NCBI GenBank assembly: GCA_020735665.1
Contig: CP085928.1
Location: 248,001-312,000 of the forward strand
DNA: 64,000 nt
Direction of reading: 5' to 3'
Source of the DNA: Lachnospiraceae bacterium GAM79
GTDB taxonomy: Bacteria; Bacillota; Clostridia; Lachnospirales; Lachnospiraceae
Notes under the pieces: generated by a model
What the model saw: only the letters and a program-made list of their open reading frames with translations
Told to the model about the DNA's origin: nothing
Databases searched by the model: none
In this document: positions 35,588-45,683 of the stretch, piece by piece
How the letters are laid out: each line of letters begins with the position of its first letter
How positions within the stretch are numbered: the first letter of the stretch is position 1
Position numbers and translations under genes: made by a program

Positions 35588-36946
35588 TTGGAAAAGGGAA
35601 GTGCAGAGTACGAGAAAATTTTAGATGAACTGGTTGGTTATTGCAATGATTCAGGTACGATCGATCAGAACCTCTATGTTACATATGATGTTAAGAGAGG
35701 CCTTCGTGATTCAAATGGAAAAGGTGTCTTAACAGGTCTGACAGAGATTTCAGATGTATCCGGTTTTGCAGTTCAGGATGGTGAGCTGGTGCCGGCAGAT
35801 GGAAGACTCTATATTCAGGGATATAATATCGAAGATCTGGAACGTGGATTCCACGGAAGCAAGTTCGGCTTTGAGGAGACAATCTATCTGCTTTTATTCG
35901 GTGAACTGCCGACCAGAACTCAGTTTAATAAATTTAAGGAATTGATGGAGACGTTCCGGGAGCTCCCAAGAAAGTTTGCTCGTGATGTGATTTTAAAAGC
36001 ACCAAGTAAGAATATGATGAATGTCTTACAGCGTTGTGTGCTTACTTTATATTCATATGATGACTGCCCGGATGACATCAGCATTCGAAATGTCCTTCGT
36101 CAAAGTATGGAACTGATTGCACAGTTTCCGCTGATCGCTGCATATGGCTATCAGGGCTATAAGCATTATTATCAGGATAAGAGTCTTATCATTCACAATC
36201 CGAAGCCGGGCCTTTCGACAGCAGAGAATTTCCTTCGCCTGATCCGTGCGGATAAGAAGTATACTGAGCTTGAAGCGCAGGTACTGGATATCTGTCTGGT
36301 GCTTCATTCAGAGCATGGTGGTGGTAACAACTCCACATTTACAACACATGTTATATCATCAACCGGAACTGATACCTATTCAACCGTTGCCGGTTCTCTT
36401 GGTTCTTTAAAAGGACCGAAGCATGGTGGTGCGAACCTGAAGGTTCAGCAGATGATGGATGACTTGAAGGCTCATGTAAAAGACTGGAGCGATGAAGCGG
36501 CGATCCGTGAATATCTTCAGGGACTGCTTGATAAGAAGGGCTTTGATCATAGCGGTCTGATCTATGGTATGGGACATGCTGTTTATACGGTGTCCGATCC
36601 AAGAGCCAAGATCCTGAAACGTTATGCTGGAAGACTTGCAGAAGAAAAAGGTATGCAGGAGGAATTCAAGCTGTACACAGATATTGAACGTATCGCCATG
36701 GAACTTCTTGCTAAGAAACGAAACTCCGTTATCTCGGCAAATGTCGATTTCTACAGTGGATTTGTATATCGTATGCTTGATATACCGATCGAACTGTTCA
36801 CTCCGATCTTCGCAATCGCAAGAATTGCAGGCTGGAGTGCACATAGAATAGAAGAGCTGGTAAATGCCGGTAAGATCATCCGTCCGGCCTATAAATATGT
36901 CGGAACGCATAAGACATATCTGGATATGGACGAGAGAAACTGGTAG
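35588..36946 (+). CDS. citrate synthase
   Basis: 452 aa; condenses oxaloacetate and acetyl-CoA. Catalytic segments are LHSEHGGGNNSTFTTHVISS and GPKHGGANLKVQQMMDD (His residues) and GMGHAVYTVSDPRA, with the catalytic Asp expected near the C-terminal third. The start is TTG 35588, supported by AAAGGAGAT at 35573-35581; no in-frame ATG fits the RBS. The long N-terminal extension is usual for this Lachnospiraceae-type form. No aconitase or isocitrate dehydrogenase is adjacent. Confidence 0.92.
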   Translation: MEKGSAEYEKILDELVGYCNDSGTIDQNLYVTYDVKRGLRDSNGKGVLTGLTEISDVSGFAVQDGELVPADGRLYIQGYNIEDLERGFHGSKFGFEETIYLLLFGELPTRTQFNKFKELMETFRELPRKFARDVILKAPSKNMMNVLQRCVLTLYSYDDCPDDISIRNVLRQSMELIAQFPLIAAYGYQGYKHYYQDKSLIIHNPKPGLSTAENFLRLIRADKKYTELEAQVLDICLVLHSEHGGGNNSTFTTHVISSTGTDTYSTVAGSLGSLKGPKHGGANLKVQQMMDDLKAHVKDWSDEAAIREYLQGLLDKKGFDHSGLIYGMGHAVYTVSDPRAKILKRYAGRLAEEKGMQEEFKLYTDIERIAMELLAKKRNSVISANVDFYSGFVYRMLDIPIELFTPIFAIARIAGWSAHRIEELVNAGKIIRPAYKYVGTHKTYLDMDERNW

Positions 36947-36960
36947 GATTATAGAAAATA

Positions 36961-37000
36961 AATACGGGGCAGGCATTATTTTTAATGTCTGTCCCGTATT
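36961..37000. terminator. bidirectional terminator between convergent genes
   Basis: AATACGGGGCAGGCATTA (36961-36978) pairs with TAATGTCTGTCCCGTATT (36983-37000), with A-rich sequence on the left and T-rich on the right. It lies between the citrate synthase gene and the minus-strand methyltransferase gene. Confidence 0.85.
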
Positions 37001-37003
37001 TGT

Positions 37004-37867
37004 TTATTTACTCCATCTTCCGGCAGCACCGCATGGCAGTACCAGACCGGAGCCTGTAACCGGAAGTCCTACTTCGTCGGAGATAACATGGCCGCCGAAT
37101 TTAGACTGTACCTCGGTTGATATCATATAGGTAAGAACGGCTGGTGCAAGCCCGGTCGTATAGGAATTGACCAGGAAGAAAAGCGGATCATCGCAGAGCA
37201 GCTCGCTACACAGCTTGATAAACGGATGTATCTTTTCTTCAATCTTCCAGATCTCGCCCTTTGGGCCTCTGCCGTAAGATGGCGGATCCATGATGATCGC
37301 ATCATAGTGATTGCCACGGCGGATCTCACGTTCTACAAATTTTACGCAGTCATCAACGATCCAGCGGATCGGAGCATCGCCAAGTCCGGATGAGACTGCA
37401 TTTTCCTTTGCCCATGTAACCATGCCCTTAGAAGCGTCAACATGAGTAACCGCAGCACCTGCTTTTGCTGCCGCACAGGTTGCACCGCCGGTGTAAGCGA
37501 AAAGATTTAATACCTTGATCTCTTTCTTTTTGGATGAACGGATCAGGTCAGAGAACCAGTCCCAGTTGGCTGCCTGTTCCGGAAACAGACCGGTGTGTTT
37601 GAAGCTGAATGGTTTCAGGTTAAAGGTCAGATCCTTATAATGAATCGACCATTGCTGCGGAAGGTTAAAGAACTCCCATTCGCCGCCGCCCTTATTGCTG
37701 CGGTGGTAGTGACCATTTAACTGCTTCCAGCGTTTATCTGTTTTGGGAGTTGACCACAGAACCTGTGGGTCCGGACGAAGGAGAATATATTTGCCCCATC
37801 GTTCCAGTTTTTCTCCATCTGAACAATCTATTACTTCATAATCCTGCCAGTGATCTGCTGTCCACAT
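37004..37867 (-). CDS. class I SAM-dependent methyltransferase, RlmI/RlmK-like
   Basis: 287 aa on the minus strand. The AdoMet motif I is VLNLFAYTGGATCAAAKAGA, motif II is VTHVDASKGMVTWAKENA, and motif IV is DAIIMDPPSYGRG, as in 23S rRNA cytosine/guanine methyltransferases of the RlmI/RlmKL group. It lacks an N-terminal PUA domain. RBS-like AGGA lies before the ATG at 37867, and a consensus promoter is upstream. The target is probably rRNA but is not proven. Confidence 0.85.
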   Translation of the reverse strand: MWTADHWQDYEVIDCSDGEKLERWGKYILLRPDPQVLWSTPKTDKRWKQLNGHYHRSNKGGGEWEFFNLPQQWSIHYKDLTFNLKPFSFKHTGLFPEQAANWDWFSDLIRSSKKKEIKVLNLFAYTGGATCAAAKAGAAVTHVDASKGMVTWAKENAVSSGLGDAPIRWIVDDCVKFVEREIRRGNHYDAIIMDPPSYGRGPKGEIWKIEEKIHPFIKLCSELLCDDPLFFLVNSYTTGLAPAVLTYMISTEVQSKFGGHVISDEVGLPVTGSGLVLPCGAAGRWSK

Positions 37868-37913
37868 AATCGATATCCTCGTTTCGTTTGAAATGTTTAT
37901 ATAAAACTACTAT

Positions 37914-37942
37914 ATTATAAGGTGCGGTCATTTTCAAGTCAA
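37914..37942 (-). promoter_or_regulatory. promoter of the RlmI-like gene
   Basis: Read on the minus strand: TTGACT (37942-37937), 17-bp spacer, TATAAT (37919-37914), about 45 bp before the start codon. Confidence 0.75.
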
Positions 37943-38188
37943 CGATGAAATCTGCATGGAAAGAAAATGAAATTAGGATATAAGGAAAACAAATTGACCG
38001 ATATCTGCCGGGGTGATAAAATCACAGCAGTAGAGCAAAACAAAAATATATAATTGCAATAGATAATTTTTGATATGATGAATACCAAATTATTTGCTTG
38101 CGAGAATGTTGATTTTGTGAAGAACATTGCATGAGCTGTGTTTCATAAAATGATAAGTAGATACAAGACAGAAAACATGGAGAAGCAT

Positions 38189-39337
38189 ATGGATATTATA
38201 AAAGAGATCGCGGAGACACATCCACATAAGGTCGTACTGAGCAATGGAAAGGGAGAATACAAGAAGATCGTATTTGCCCGGAAGGTATTAAAGGGCAGAA
38301 ATGCATATCAGCTTGAGAAATATACACAGACGCAGGTCTTTCACGAGAATATCGAAGAAGGAAGGCTGGCAGAGCATATTGCGATGCATTTTCCGGCAGA
38401 GTTTAAGCAGATGAATGCATTTTCTTTGACGACAGATTATGATGTAAAAGCAGGCAAAAAAGGAAATCTGGCAGTCAGCCGCAGACAGGCGGAGAATAAG
38501 ACGATATCGGTTGGCGGTAATAATCGCAAGAAGAAATATATTCTGGATGAGGGGATGGATATTCCTGCATTCCGGGAGCTTGGAATATTTACCAAAGAAG
38601 GAAAAGTGGTTTCTTCCATGTATGATAAGTTCCGCCAGATCAACCGCTTTATCGAGATGGTAGATGATGTACTGAAGTCTTATAAAGGTGATGAGATCAA
38701 TATTATTGATTTTGGATGCGGCAAATCCTATCTGACTTTCTTCTTATACTATTATATAGTAGAGATCCGTCATATGACGGCGCATATTACCGGGCTTGAT
38801 CTGAAAGAACAGGTAATAAAGAATTGTAATAAGCTGGCAGAAAAATGCGGATATACGGATCTGAAGTTTGAGATCGGTGATATCAATGGATACCGGACAG
38901 ACCGTAAGGTTGATATGGTAGTGACCTTGCATGCCTGTGATACGGCAACTGACTATGCGCTCTACAATGCGATCTGCTGGAACACGACATACATCTTATC
39001 TGTTCCGTGTTGCCAGCATGAGTTAAATAAACAGATCCGGTCGGAGGAGTTGTCGGCACTGACCAAGTACGGAATCATCAAGGAACGGACAGCGGCATTG
39101 ATGACTGATGCGATCCGTGGATGTGTGCTGGAATATTGCGGATATAAGACGGATTTGTTGGAATTTATTGATATTGAACACTCACCTAAAAATATTTTGA
39201 TCCGGGCAGTGAAGAAACCAGTATCAGAGGAAAAACGGGAACGGGCAAAAGAAGAAGCGGACCGGTTGTGCCGGACCTTTGGCATTCGCCAGACCCTGAT
39301 GCAGCTTGTGATGACGGAAGAAAGGAGCCATTCATGA
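38189..39337 (+). CDS. SAM-dependent methyltransferase (Methyltransf_32-like)
   Basis: About 382 aa. Motif I is INIIDFGCGKSYLTFFLYYYI and motif II follows in ITGLDLKEQVIKNCNKLAEK; VVTLHACDTATDYAL and SVPCCQHELN are signatures shared with a family of putative RNA methyltransferases that includes eukaryotic homologues. The start is uncertain: ATG 38189 has GGAGAAG at 38179-38185, while in-frame starts at 38138 (GTG) and 38150 (ATG) lack an RBS. Its stop overlaps the start of the NYN gene (ATGA), so the two are co-translated. Confidence 0.82.
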   Translation: MDIIKEIAETHPHKVVLSNGKGEYKKIVFARKVLKGRNAYQLEKYTQTQVFHENIEEGRLAEHIAMHFPAEFKQMNAFSLTTDYDVKAGKKGNLAVSRRQAENKTISVGGNNRKKKYILDEGMDIPAFRELGIFTKEGKVVSSMYDKFRQINRFIEMVDDVLKSYKGDEINIIDFGCGKSYLTFFLYYYIVEIRHMTAHITGLDLKEQVIKNCNKLAEKCGYTDLKFEIGDINGYRTDRKVDMVVTLHACDTATDYALYNAICWNTTYILSVPCCQHELNKQIRSEELSALTKYGIIKERTAALMTDAIRGCVLEYCGYKTDLLEFIDIEHSPKNILIRAVKKPVSEEKRERAKEEADRLCRTFGIRQTLMQLVMTEERSHS

Positions 39338-40209
39338 AACGAATTTTGATGTATGATTGTAATACAGTGGATACCGTTTATGCACCGCTTGTATGCAGAG
39401 AGATCATGATGCAGGATGATCTGATCGATCGTCTGGCATGCGGCTATGTTTCAAAGACTTCGAAAGAAGAACTGCAGAAGCAGGGATTTCGCATGGTGGG
39501 AGCAGAAGAACGAGGAAATCGTGCCAGCTGCACTTTTATAACAGAATTGGTCGCTTGTGCGTTTGATAGACAGATCGAAGGAATCGATATCGTGACCAAT
39601 GATGATACGATCCTGGCGGCAGTTGTAAAGGCACAGGAGCAGGGCAAGGATATTCGGGTATTGGGCAGTGACGCACACAGCGAAGCATTTATCCGCAGAT
39701 GTAATCGCTTCTGTTATATAGATATTTTGCAGGGGTATGAACCGGAGCGGTGTCTGACACCGTTATCGGAAATTATATCCGATGTCTATCGCATTATAAT
39801 AGAAGAAAGAGCTTCGGGTATATGTACAGAGTTGTCAGGGCTGATACACAAGCTCACGAAGCTGCATACGGAATTTGATACCAGAAATTATGGTTATACC
39901 AGCATGGAAGAACTGATTCTGAAAAATGGAAAAGATATTCAGTTCTATAAAGATGGAGAGCGGTATTATCTGGAGATGATCGATGATCGGGAAAATGTAG
40001 AACACTTTATAACGGCGTATCTGTCAGAACGGAATAACAAGATAGATGATATGCAGGAGCTGTTTGATGCATTATCAGAAGAATTCGAACGGTTTGATAC
40101 CAGAAATTATGGTTACGCATCGGATATCGCTTTTCTTTTAAGTTTCCCGAAGCTGGAAATTTATAATAACAAGGGCGTGAAGCTGAAGCAGAGCTTTAAG
40201 CTGAAATAA
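39334..40209 (+). CDS. NYN domain protein with two OST-HTH (LOTUS)-like repeats
   Basis: 291 aa. Residues 1-140 look like a NYN/LabA (PIN-like RNase) domain: LMYDCNTVD at the start, DIVTNDDTILAAVVKAQEQGKDIRVLGS with the conserved Asp residues. Two C-terminal repeats each carry EFDTRNYGY(T/A)S or FDTRNYGYAS, the signature of OST-HTH/LOTUS RNA-binding domains, at about residues 180-225 and 245-291. RBS AAAGGAG at 39321-39327. It overlaps the upstream methyltransferase gene by four bases. A role in RNA handling is likely; the target is unknown. Confidence 0.82.
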   Translation: MKRILMYDCNTVDTVYAPLVCREIMMQDDLIDRLACGYVSKTSKEELQKQGFRMVGAEERGNRASCTFITELVACAFDRQIEGIDIVTNDDTILAAVVKAQEQGKDIRVLGSDAHSEAFIRRCNRFCYIDILQGYEPERCLTPLSEIISDVYRIIIEERASGICTELSGLIHKLTKLHTEFDTRNYGYTSMEELILKNGKDIQFYKDGERYYLEMIDDRENVEHFITAYLSERNNKIDDMQELFDALSEEFERFDTRNYGYASDIAFLLSFPKLEIYNNKGVKLKQSFKLK

Positions 40210-40365
40210 GAGATTGCTTTTCATTGTGTATTATAGAATGAAATAAGCGATAGCGGTTCTATTGTGCATTATATATAGAAGAAACAGATAAAATATAACA
40301 GTATGACGGATAAAAAATGCAGGGGAATATAATAAAAAATTTCTTGAAAAATATAGAAAAAATGC

Positions 40366-40394
40366 TTGCATTCCGCAAAAACGTGTTATATAAT
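40366..40394 (+). promoter_or_regulatory. promoter of the S10 ribosomal operon
   Basis: TTGCAT at 40366-40371, 17-bp spacer, TATAAT at 40389-40394, about 240 bp before rpsJ. Confidence 0.8.
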
Positions 40395-40400
40395 CAAACG

Positions 40401-40633
40401 TGCTGTGACATGATAGCGTTGAAACGGAGGTTGCTGTATCGCATAGATACAGGTTTTTCGTGGAGCGAATGTCAATAAAGAATTACTGACGACAAGTCAC
40501 TGTACCAATAACTGTCTATCAAAAGGATAGAAACGACGTGTTGATTCTGATTTAATTCAGGATACACACGGGAGAGTGTACAGTCACCACTTGTTGTACT
40601 ATTAAAAAGTGCGAAAAGGAGGCGGCTTTTTTT
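40401..40633 (+). promoter_or_regulatory. structured 5' leader of the S10 operon
   Basis: About 230-nt leader. A first hairpin (CTGTATC 40434-40440 with GATACAG 40446-40452) is followed by TTTTT and looks like an early terminator. A larger branched domain is closed by ACAAGT and CTGTAC (40492-40505) pairing with GTACAG and ACTTGT (40578-40594). Inner hairpins include CTATC-AAAA-GGATAG. This is a likely autoregulatory region; I cannot assign it to a named leader family. Confidence 0.5.
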
Positions 40634-40945
40634 ATGGCAAATCAGATTATGAGAATCACATTGAAGGCGTACGACCACAAACTTATCGATCAGGCTGCTG
40701 GACAGATCATCGATACTGTTAAAAAGACAGGAGCTAAAGTCAGCGGACCGGTTCCAATGCCTACAAAGGTTGAGAAGATCACAATCCTCAGAGCTGTTCA
40801 TAAGTACAAAGATTCAAGAGAACAGTTCGAGCAGAGAACTCATAAGAGATTAATCGACGTAATTGCACCAACACAGAAGACAATTGATGCATTACAGAAG
40901 ATCGATTTATCAGCTGGCGTATACATCGACGTAAAGATGAAATAA
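40634..40945 (+). CDS. rpsJ: 30S ribosomal protein S10
   Basis: 103 aa; binds 16S rRNA in the 30S head and also serves in NusB antitermination complexes. The sequence from [17 protein letters not shown] to the conserved [19 protein letters not shown] matches S10 over its full length. RBS AAGGAGG lies 11 bases before the start, separated by a run of T. First gene of the S10 cluster. Confidence 0.98.
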   Translation: MANQIMRITLKAYDHKLIDQAAGQIIDTVKKTGAKVSGPVPMPTKVEKITILRAVHKYKDSREQFEQRTHKRLIDVIAPTQKTIDALQKIDLSAGVYIDVKMK

Positions 40946-41101
40946 TCAGCCACAAAAAAATTAGAAGTGAACTAATCAAATCACAAAAACAAACATAGCA
41001 CGAAGCAGTGCATAAGCAGTAACCTAATGCATCCGAAGGATGTAATTTAGTATGATTGTTAAAACAATCCGCTGTGAATTAAATTAGGAGGAAAACTTAA
41101 A

Positions 41102-41785
41102 ATGAAGAAAGCTATTTTAGCAACAAAAGTCGGAATGACTCAGATTTTCGACGAAAACGGCGTGTTAGTGCCGGTAACAGTTTTACAGGCTGGTCCATGT
41201 GTTGTAACCCAGGTAAAAACAGTTGAGAATGACGGTTATGATGCAATTCAGGTAGGATTCGGCGAAAAGAAAGAAAGAATCACAACAAAAGACGTATCAG
41301 GAAAGAAAGTAATCAGAAACCCACATGGTGCTGGTAAGGCAGAAGTTGGACATGCAAAGAAAGCAAACACAACACCTAAGACTTTCTACAGAGAGTTCAG
41401 ACTTGATGACTGTGCTCAGTACGAACTTGGTGCAGAGATCAAAGCCGATGTATTTGCTGAAGGAGACAAGATCGACGTTACAGCAAAGACAAAAGGTAAG
41501 GGATATGCAGGTGGTCTTAAGAGACACGGCTTAAAGTCAGGTCCTTCAGGACATGGTTCCAAGTATCACAGACATGCAGGTTCAAACGGTTCAGCTACTA
41601 CACCGGGTAGAGTATTCAAAGGTAAGAAGATGCCTGGACATATGGGTAGCGTAAGAGTTACAATCCAGAACCTTGAGGTAGTTAAGATAGATGTAGAAAA
41701 TGATGTTATTTTGGTAAAGGGCGCAGTTCCGGGACCAAAGAAATCATTAGTAATGATTAAGGATACAGTAAAGACTGGCAAGTAG
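41102..41785 (+). CDS. rplC: 50S ribosomal protein L3
   Basis: 227 aa; early-assembly protein near the peptidyl transferase centre. The start [19 protein letters not shown] and the tip loop [30 protein letters not shown] are typical. It is slightly longer than most L3 because of an insert around residues 70-85 ([14 protein letters not shown]). The 156-bp gap from rpsJ is longer than others in the operon. Confidence 0.98.
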   Translation: MKKAILATKVGMTQIFDENGVLVPVTVLQAGPCVVTQVKTVENDGYDAIQVGFGEKKERITTKDVSGKKVIRNPHGAGKAEVGHAKKANTTPKTFYREFRLDDCAQYELGAEIKADVFAEGDKIDVTAKTKGKGYAGGLKRHGLKSGPSGHGSKYHRHAGSNGSATTPGRVFKGKKMPGHMGSVRVTIQNLEVVKIDVENDVILVKGAVPGPKKSLVMIKDTVKTGK

Positions 41786-41807
41786 TCTTTAGGAAGGAGG
41801 AACGAAA

Positions 41808-42428
41808 ATGGCATCAGTTAAGGTTTATGACATCGAAGGAAAAGAAGTTGAGACATTAGAACTCAATGATTCTGTATTCGGTGTAGAGATAAATGAACAT
41901 TTAATGCATCTGGCTGTAGTTGGCCAGCAGGCAAATAGCCGTCAGGGTACACAGAGCGCAAAGACTCGTTCTGAAGTATCAGGTGGTGGAAGAAAGCCAT
42001 GGAGACAGAAAGGAACAGGTCATGCAAGACAGGGTTCAACAAGATCTCCACAGTGGACAGGCGGCGGAGTTGTATTCGCACCAAAGCCAAGAGATTATTC
42101 AGTTAAGATGAATAAGAAAGAAAAGCAGCTTGCTATGAAGTCAGCACTTTCAGCAAAGCTTGCAGAAGATAAACTTGTTGTAGTTGACAAGATTGAATTA
42201 GAAGAGGTTAAGACAAGCGTATTCGCAAAGATCCTTGCAAATCTTAAAGCTCCTAAGTCATTAGTAGTAACAAAGGATAAGAACGACAAAGTTGTTCTTT
42301 CAGCAAACAACATTCCAACAGTTAAGACAACAGCTACAAACTCACTGAGTGTATATGACATTCTTAAGTATGATAAGCTTGTTCTTACAAAGGATGCTGT
42401 AGCAGCAATTGAGGAGGTGTACGCATAA
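41808..42428 (+). CDS. rplD: 50S ribosomal protein L4
   Basis: 206 aa; lines the peptide exit tunnel. The tunnel loop is recognisable in [20 protein letters not shown] followed by [12 protein letters not shown]. Strong RBS AGGAAGGAGG. Its stop shares a base with the rplW start. Confidence 0.98.
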   Translation: MASVKVYDIEGKEVETLELNDSVFGVEINEHLMHLAVVGQQANSRQGTQSAKTRSEVSGGGRKPWRQKGTGHARQGSTRSPQWTGGGVVFAPKPRDYSVKMNKKEKQLAMKSALSAKLAEDKLVVVDKIELEEVKTSVFAKILANLKAPKSLVVTKDKNDKVVLSANNIPTVKTTATNSLSVYDILKYDKLVLTKDAVAAIEEVYA

Positions 42429-42727
42429 TGGCAGACATCAAATATTATGACGTTATACTTAAGCCTGTAATCACAGAGAAAAGTATGAATGCAATGGCAG
42501 AGAAGAAGTACACATTTCTTGTACACCCGGAAGCAACAAAGGCTCAGATCAAAGAAGCTGTAGAGAAGATGTTCGAAGGAACAGAAGTTGCTAAGGTTAA
42601 CACCATGAACAATGACGGTAAGGTTAAAAGACGTGGCGTAACACTTGGAAGAACAGACAAGTACAAGAAAGCAATCGTTAAACTTACAGAAGCAAGCAAA
42701 GAGATCGAAATTTTCGAAGGACTGTAA
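42428..42727 (+). CDS. rplW: 50S ribosomal protein L23
   Basis: 99 aa; sits at the tunnel exit and docks trigger factor and [25 protein letters not shown] and the C-terminal [18 protein letters not shown] match the family. TAATG overlap with rplD. Confidence 0.98.
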   Translation: MADIKYYDVILKPVITEKSMNAMAEKKYTFLVHPEATKAQIKEAVEKMFEGTEVAKVNTMNNDGKVKRRGVTLGRTDKYKKAIVKLTEASKEIEIFEGL

Positions 42728-42791
42728 AATAACGAAACAGATTTATACGCAAAAAAGCGTGACAATAAATTGAACCGAAAGGAGAACAAAA

Positions 42792-43637
42792 ATGGGAATT
42801 AAGACATATAACCCATATACACCTTCCAGAAGAAATATGACCGGTCTTGATTTTTCAGAGATCACAAAATCAACACCTGAGAAATCACTCGTTGTATCAA
42901 TGAGCAAGACAGCTGGTCGTAATAATCAGGGAAAGATCACAGTTAGACATCACGGCGGTGGTGAGAAACGTAAATACAGAATTATAGATTTCAAGAGAAA
43001 CGATAAGGATGGAATTCCAGCAACAGTTAATGCAATCGAATATGATCCGAACAGATCAGCAAACATTGCACTTCTGTTCTATGCTGATGGCGAGAAGAGA
43101 TACATCCTTGCTCCTTATAAGTTAGCAGTAGGAGATGTTCTTATGAGTGGTGCTGAAGCAGAGATCAAAGTTGGTAACTGCCTCCCACTTCAGAATATTC
43201 CGGTTGGTACATTAGTACACAACATCGAGTTATACCCAGGTAAGGGCGGACAGCTTGTTCGTTCAGCAGGTAACTCAGCACAGCTTATGGCTAAGGAAGG
43301 AAAGTATGCAACATTAAGACTTCCTTCAGGCGAAATGAGAATGGTTCCAATCATCTGCCGTGCAACAATCGGTCAGGTAGGAAACATTGAGCATGGCCTT
43401 GTTAACATTGGTAAAGCCGGACGTAAACGTCACATGGGCGTTAGACCAACAGTTCGTGGTTCTGTTATGAACCCTAATGACCATCCACATGGTGGTGGTG
43501 AAGGTAGAGCACCAATCGGTCGTTCAGGCCCTTCAACTCCATGGGGTAAGCCAGCAATGGGATTAAAGACAAGAAAGAAGAACAAGCAGTCTAATAAGAT
43601 GATCGTAAGAAGAAGAGACGGCAAGAGCATTAAATAG
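42792..43637 (+). CDS. rplB: 50S ribosomal protein L2
   Basis: 281 aa; needed for subunit joining and peptidyl transfer. The conserved C-terminal [18 protein letters not shown], including the functionally important His, and the N-terminal [21 protein letters not shown]-type segment are present. RBS AAAGGAG. Confidence 0.98.
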   Translation: MGIKTYNPYTPSRRNMTGLDFSEITKSTPEKSLVVSMSKTAGRNNQGKITVRHHGGGEKRKYRIIDFKRNDKDGIPATVNAIEYDPNRSANIALLFYADGEKRYILAPYKLAVGDVLMSGAEAEIKVGNCLPLQNIPVGTLVHNIELYPGKGGQLVRSAGNSAQLMAKEGKYATLRLPSGEMRMVPIICRATIGQVGNIEHGLVNIGKAGRKRHMGVRPTVRGSVMNPNDHPHGGGEGRAPIGRSGPSTPWGKPAMGLKTRKKNKQSNKMIVRRRDGKSIK

Positions 43638-43656
43638 TTAATAAGGAGGTATGACA

Positions 43657-43935
43657 ATGGCTCGTTCATTAAAAAAAGGACCATTCGCAGATGAGCATTT
43701 ACTCAAGAAGATAGATGCTATGAATGCAAGCAATAGCAAAGAAGTTGTTAAGACCTGGTCAAGACGTTCAACAATTTTCCCATCATTCGTAGGTCATACA
43801 ATCGCAGTTCATGATGGAAGAAAGCATGTACCTGTATATGTTACAGAAGACATGGTTGGACATAAGCTTGGTGAGTTCGTAGTTACCAGAACCTACAGAG
43901 GCCATGGTAAAGACGAAAAGAAGGGTAGAAAATAA
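43657..43935 (+). CDS. rpsS: 30S ribosomal protein S19
   Basis: 92 aa; head protein of the 30S subunit. [15 protein letters not shown] and [17 protein letters not shown] are typical. ATG 43657 is seven bases from AGGAGG (43644-43649); an ATG at 43651 is too close to that site. Confidence 0.97.
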   Translation: MARSLKKGPFADEHLLKKIDAMNASNSKEVVKTWSRRSTIFPSFVGHTIAVHDGRKHVPVYVTEDMVGHKLGEFVVTRTYRGHGKDEKKGRK

Positions 43936-43966
43936 TATTTGGAATATTTGAAAGGAGGACTAAATC

Positions 43967-44353
43967 ATGGCTAAAGGACATAGATCCCATGATAAGAGAC
44001 TCAGAAATGAGAATAAAGATACCAGACCATCAGCTAAGGTATCATATGCAAGAGTGTCAGTAACAAAGGCTTGTTTCGTATTAGATGCCATCAGAGGTAA
44101 GGATGTTCAGACTGCACTTGGTATTCTGGCATACAACCCAAGATATGGTTCAAGTGTTATAGAGAAGCTGTTAAAGTCAGCAATCGCAAATGCTGAAAAC
44201 AACAATGGACTTAAGGCAGAGGACCTTTATGTAGCAGAGTGCTACGCTAACAAGGGACCTACAATGAAGAGAGTTCATCCAAGAGCCCAGGGTAGAGCAT
44301 ATAGAATCGAGAAGAGAACAAGTCACATCACAATCGTGCTTGACGAGAGATAG
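43967..44353 (+). CDS. rplV: 50S ribosomal protein L22
   Basis: 128 aa; its hairpin reaches into the exit tunnel. KVSYARVSVTKACFVLDAIRGK and the GPTMKRVHPRAQGRAYRIEK loop (macrolide-sensitive region) are conserved. RBS AAAGGAGG. Confidence 0.98.
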   Translation: MAKGHRSHDKRLRNENKDTRPSAKVSYARVSVTKACFVLDAIRGKDVQTALGILAYNPRYGSSVIEKLLKSAIANAENNNGLKAEDLYVAECYANKGPTMKRVHPRAQGRAYRIEKRTSHITIVLDER

Positions 44354-44363
44354 GAGGTAAATA

Positions 44364-45029
44364 ATGGGACAGAAAGTTAATCCTCATGGTTTAAGAGTCG
44401 GCGTTATCAAAGATTGGGATTCAAGATGGTATGCTGACACAAAGAATGATGAATTTTCTAACAACCTTGTAGAAGATCATAAAATCAGAACTTATTTAAA
44501 GAAGACACTTTACAATGCAAACATCTCAAAAATTGAGATCGAGAGAGCTGCAGACAGAGTAAAGGTTGCATTATATACAGCTAAGCCTGGTGTTATCATC
44601 GGTAAGGGCGGAGCTGGAATCGAAAAGATCAAAGCAGATGCACAGAAGCTTACAGATAAGAAGCTGTTCATCGATGTAAAAGAAATCAAGAAGCCGGATG
44701 CAGACGCACAGTTAGTAGCTGAGAACATTGCAGCACAGCTTGAGAATCGTATCTCATTCAGAAAAGCAATGAAGTCATGCATGAGCAGAACAATGAAAAC
44801 CGGAGCACTTGGTATCAAGGCTTCATGCTCAGGACGTCTTGGTGGTGCTGATATGGCTAGAACAGAGTTCTACAGCCAGGGAACAATTCCTCTTCAGACA
44901 CTTCGTGCTGACATTGATTATGGTTTTGCTGAAGCAGACACAACATTTGGTAAAGTTGGTGTTAAGACATGGGTTTACCATGGTGAAGTACTTCCTGTAA
45001 AAGGAAATAAGGAAGGAGCGGATAAATAA
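44364..45029 (+). CDS. rpsC: 30S ribosomal protein S3
   Basis: 221 aa; part of the mRNA entry channel. [19 protein letters not shown] at the start and a KH domain with the [12 protein letters not shown] loop are present. The stop overlaps the rplP start by one base. Confidence 0.98.
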   Translation: MGQKVNPHGLRVGVIKDWDSRWYADTKNDEFSNNLVEDHKIRTYLKKTLYNANISKIEIERAADRVKVALYTAKPGVIIGKGGAGIEKIKADAQKLTDKKLFIDVKEIKKPDADAQLVAENIAAQLENRISFRKAMKSCMSRTMKTGALGIKASCSGRLGGADMARTEFYSQGTIPLQTLRADIDYGFAEADTTFGKVGVKTWVYHGEVLPVKGNKEGADK

Positions 45030-45466
45030 TGTTAATGCCTAAGAGAGTAAAGCGTCGTAAGCAGTTCAGAGGAACTATGGCTGGTAAGGCACTTAGAGGC
45101 AATAAGATTACAAACGGTCAGTATGGTTTAGTAGCACTTGAGCCTGCATGGATCAAGTCAAACCAGATCGAAGCAGCCCGTATTGCGATGACAAGATATA
45201 TGAAGCGTAGTGGTAAAGTATTTATCAAGATCTTTCCTGATAAGCCAGTTACAGCTAAGCCGGCTGAAACTCGTATGGGTTCAGGTAAGGGAGCACTTGA
45301 GTACTGGGTAGCAGTTGTTAAGCCGGGCAGAGTTATGTTTGAGATTGCAGACGTACCTGAAGAAGTAGCAAAAGAAGCTTTAAGACTTGCTATGCACAAG
45401 CTTCCACTTAAGTGTAAGATCGTTTCAAAAGAAGAATTAGAGGAGGTAGCAGGCAGTGAAAACTAA
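45029..45466 (+). CDS. rplP: 50S ribosomal protein L16
   Basis: 145 aa; contacts A-site t[18 protein letters not shown] and [24 protein letters not shown] are typical. It overlaps the next gene, rpmC, by 11 bp. Confidence 0.98.
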   Translation: MLMPKRVKRRKQFRGTMAGKALRGNKITNGQYGLVALEPAWIKSNQIEAARIAMTRYMKRSGKVFIKIFPDKPVTAKPAETRMGSGKGALEYWVAVVKPGRVMFEIADVPEEVAKEALRLAMHKLPLKCKIVSKEELEEVAGSEN

Positions 45467-45659
45467 GGACTATATGAACGAATTAAATGCTAAATCTGTT
45501 GATGAGCTTCAGAACGAATTAGTAGCTGCAAAGAAGGAATTATTTAACTTAAGATTCCAGAATGCTACAAATCAGTTAGAGAACACAAGCAGAATCAAAG
45601 ATGTAAGAAAGAATATTGCAAGAATACAGACAGTTATAGCCCAGAAGGCTAATGCTTAA
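45456..45659 (+). CDS. rpmC: 50S ribosomal protein L29
   Basis: 67 aa; two-helix protein near the tunnel exit. GTG start inside the end of rplP, with GAGGAGG upstream. The motif [23 protein letters not shown] is characteristic. Confidence 0.97.
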   Translation: MKTKDYMNELNAKSVDELQNELVAAKKELFNLRFQNATNQLENTSRIKDVRKNIARIQTVIAQKANA

Positions 45660-45683
45660 TTATCTTAGAAGGAGGAATATATT

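Noticed and set aside
36407-36976. Minus-strand open frame of 189 codons
   Set aside because: Antisense to citrate synthase and crossing a terminator; no RBS or recognisable domain.
38138-38188. Upstream starts (GTG 38138, ATG 38150) for the methyltransferase
   Set aside because: Neither has an RBS, while ATG 38189 has GGAGAAG at good spacing; the choice remains uncertain.
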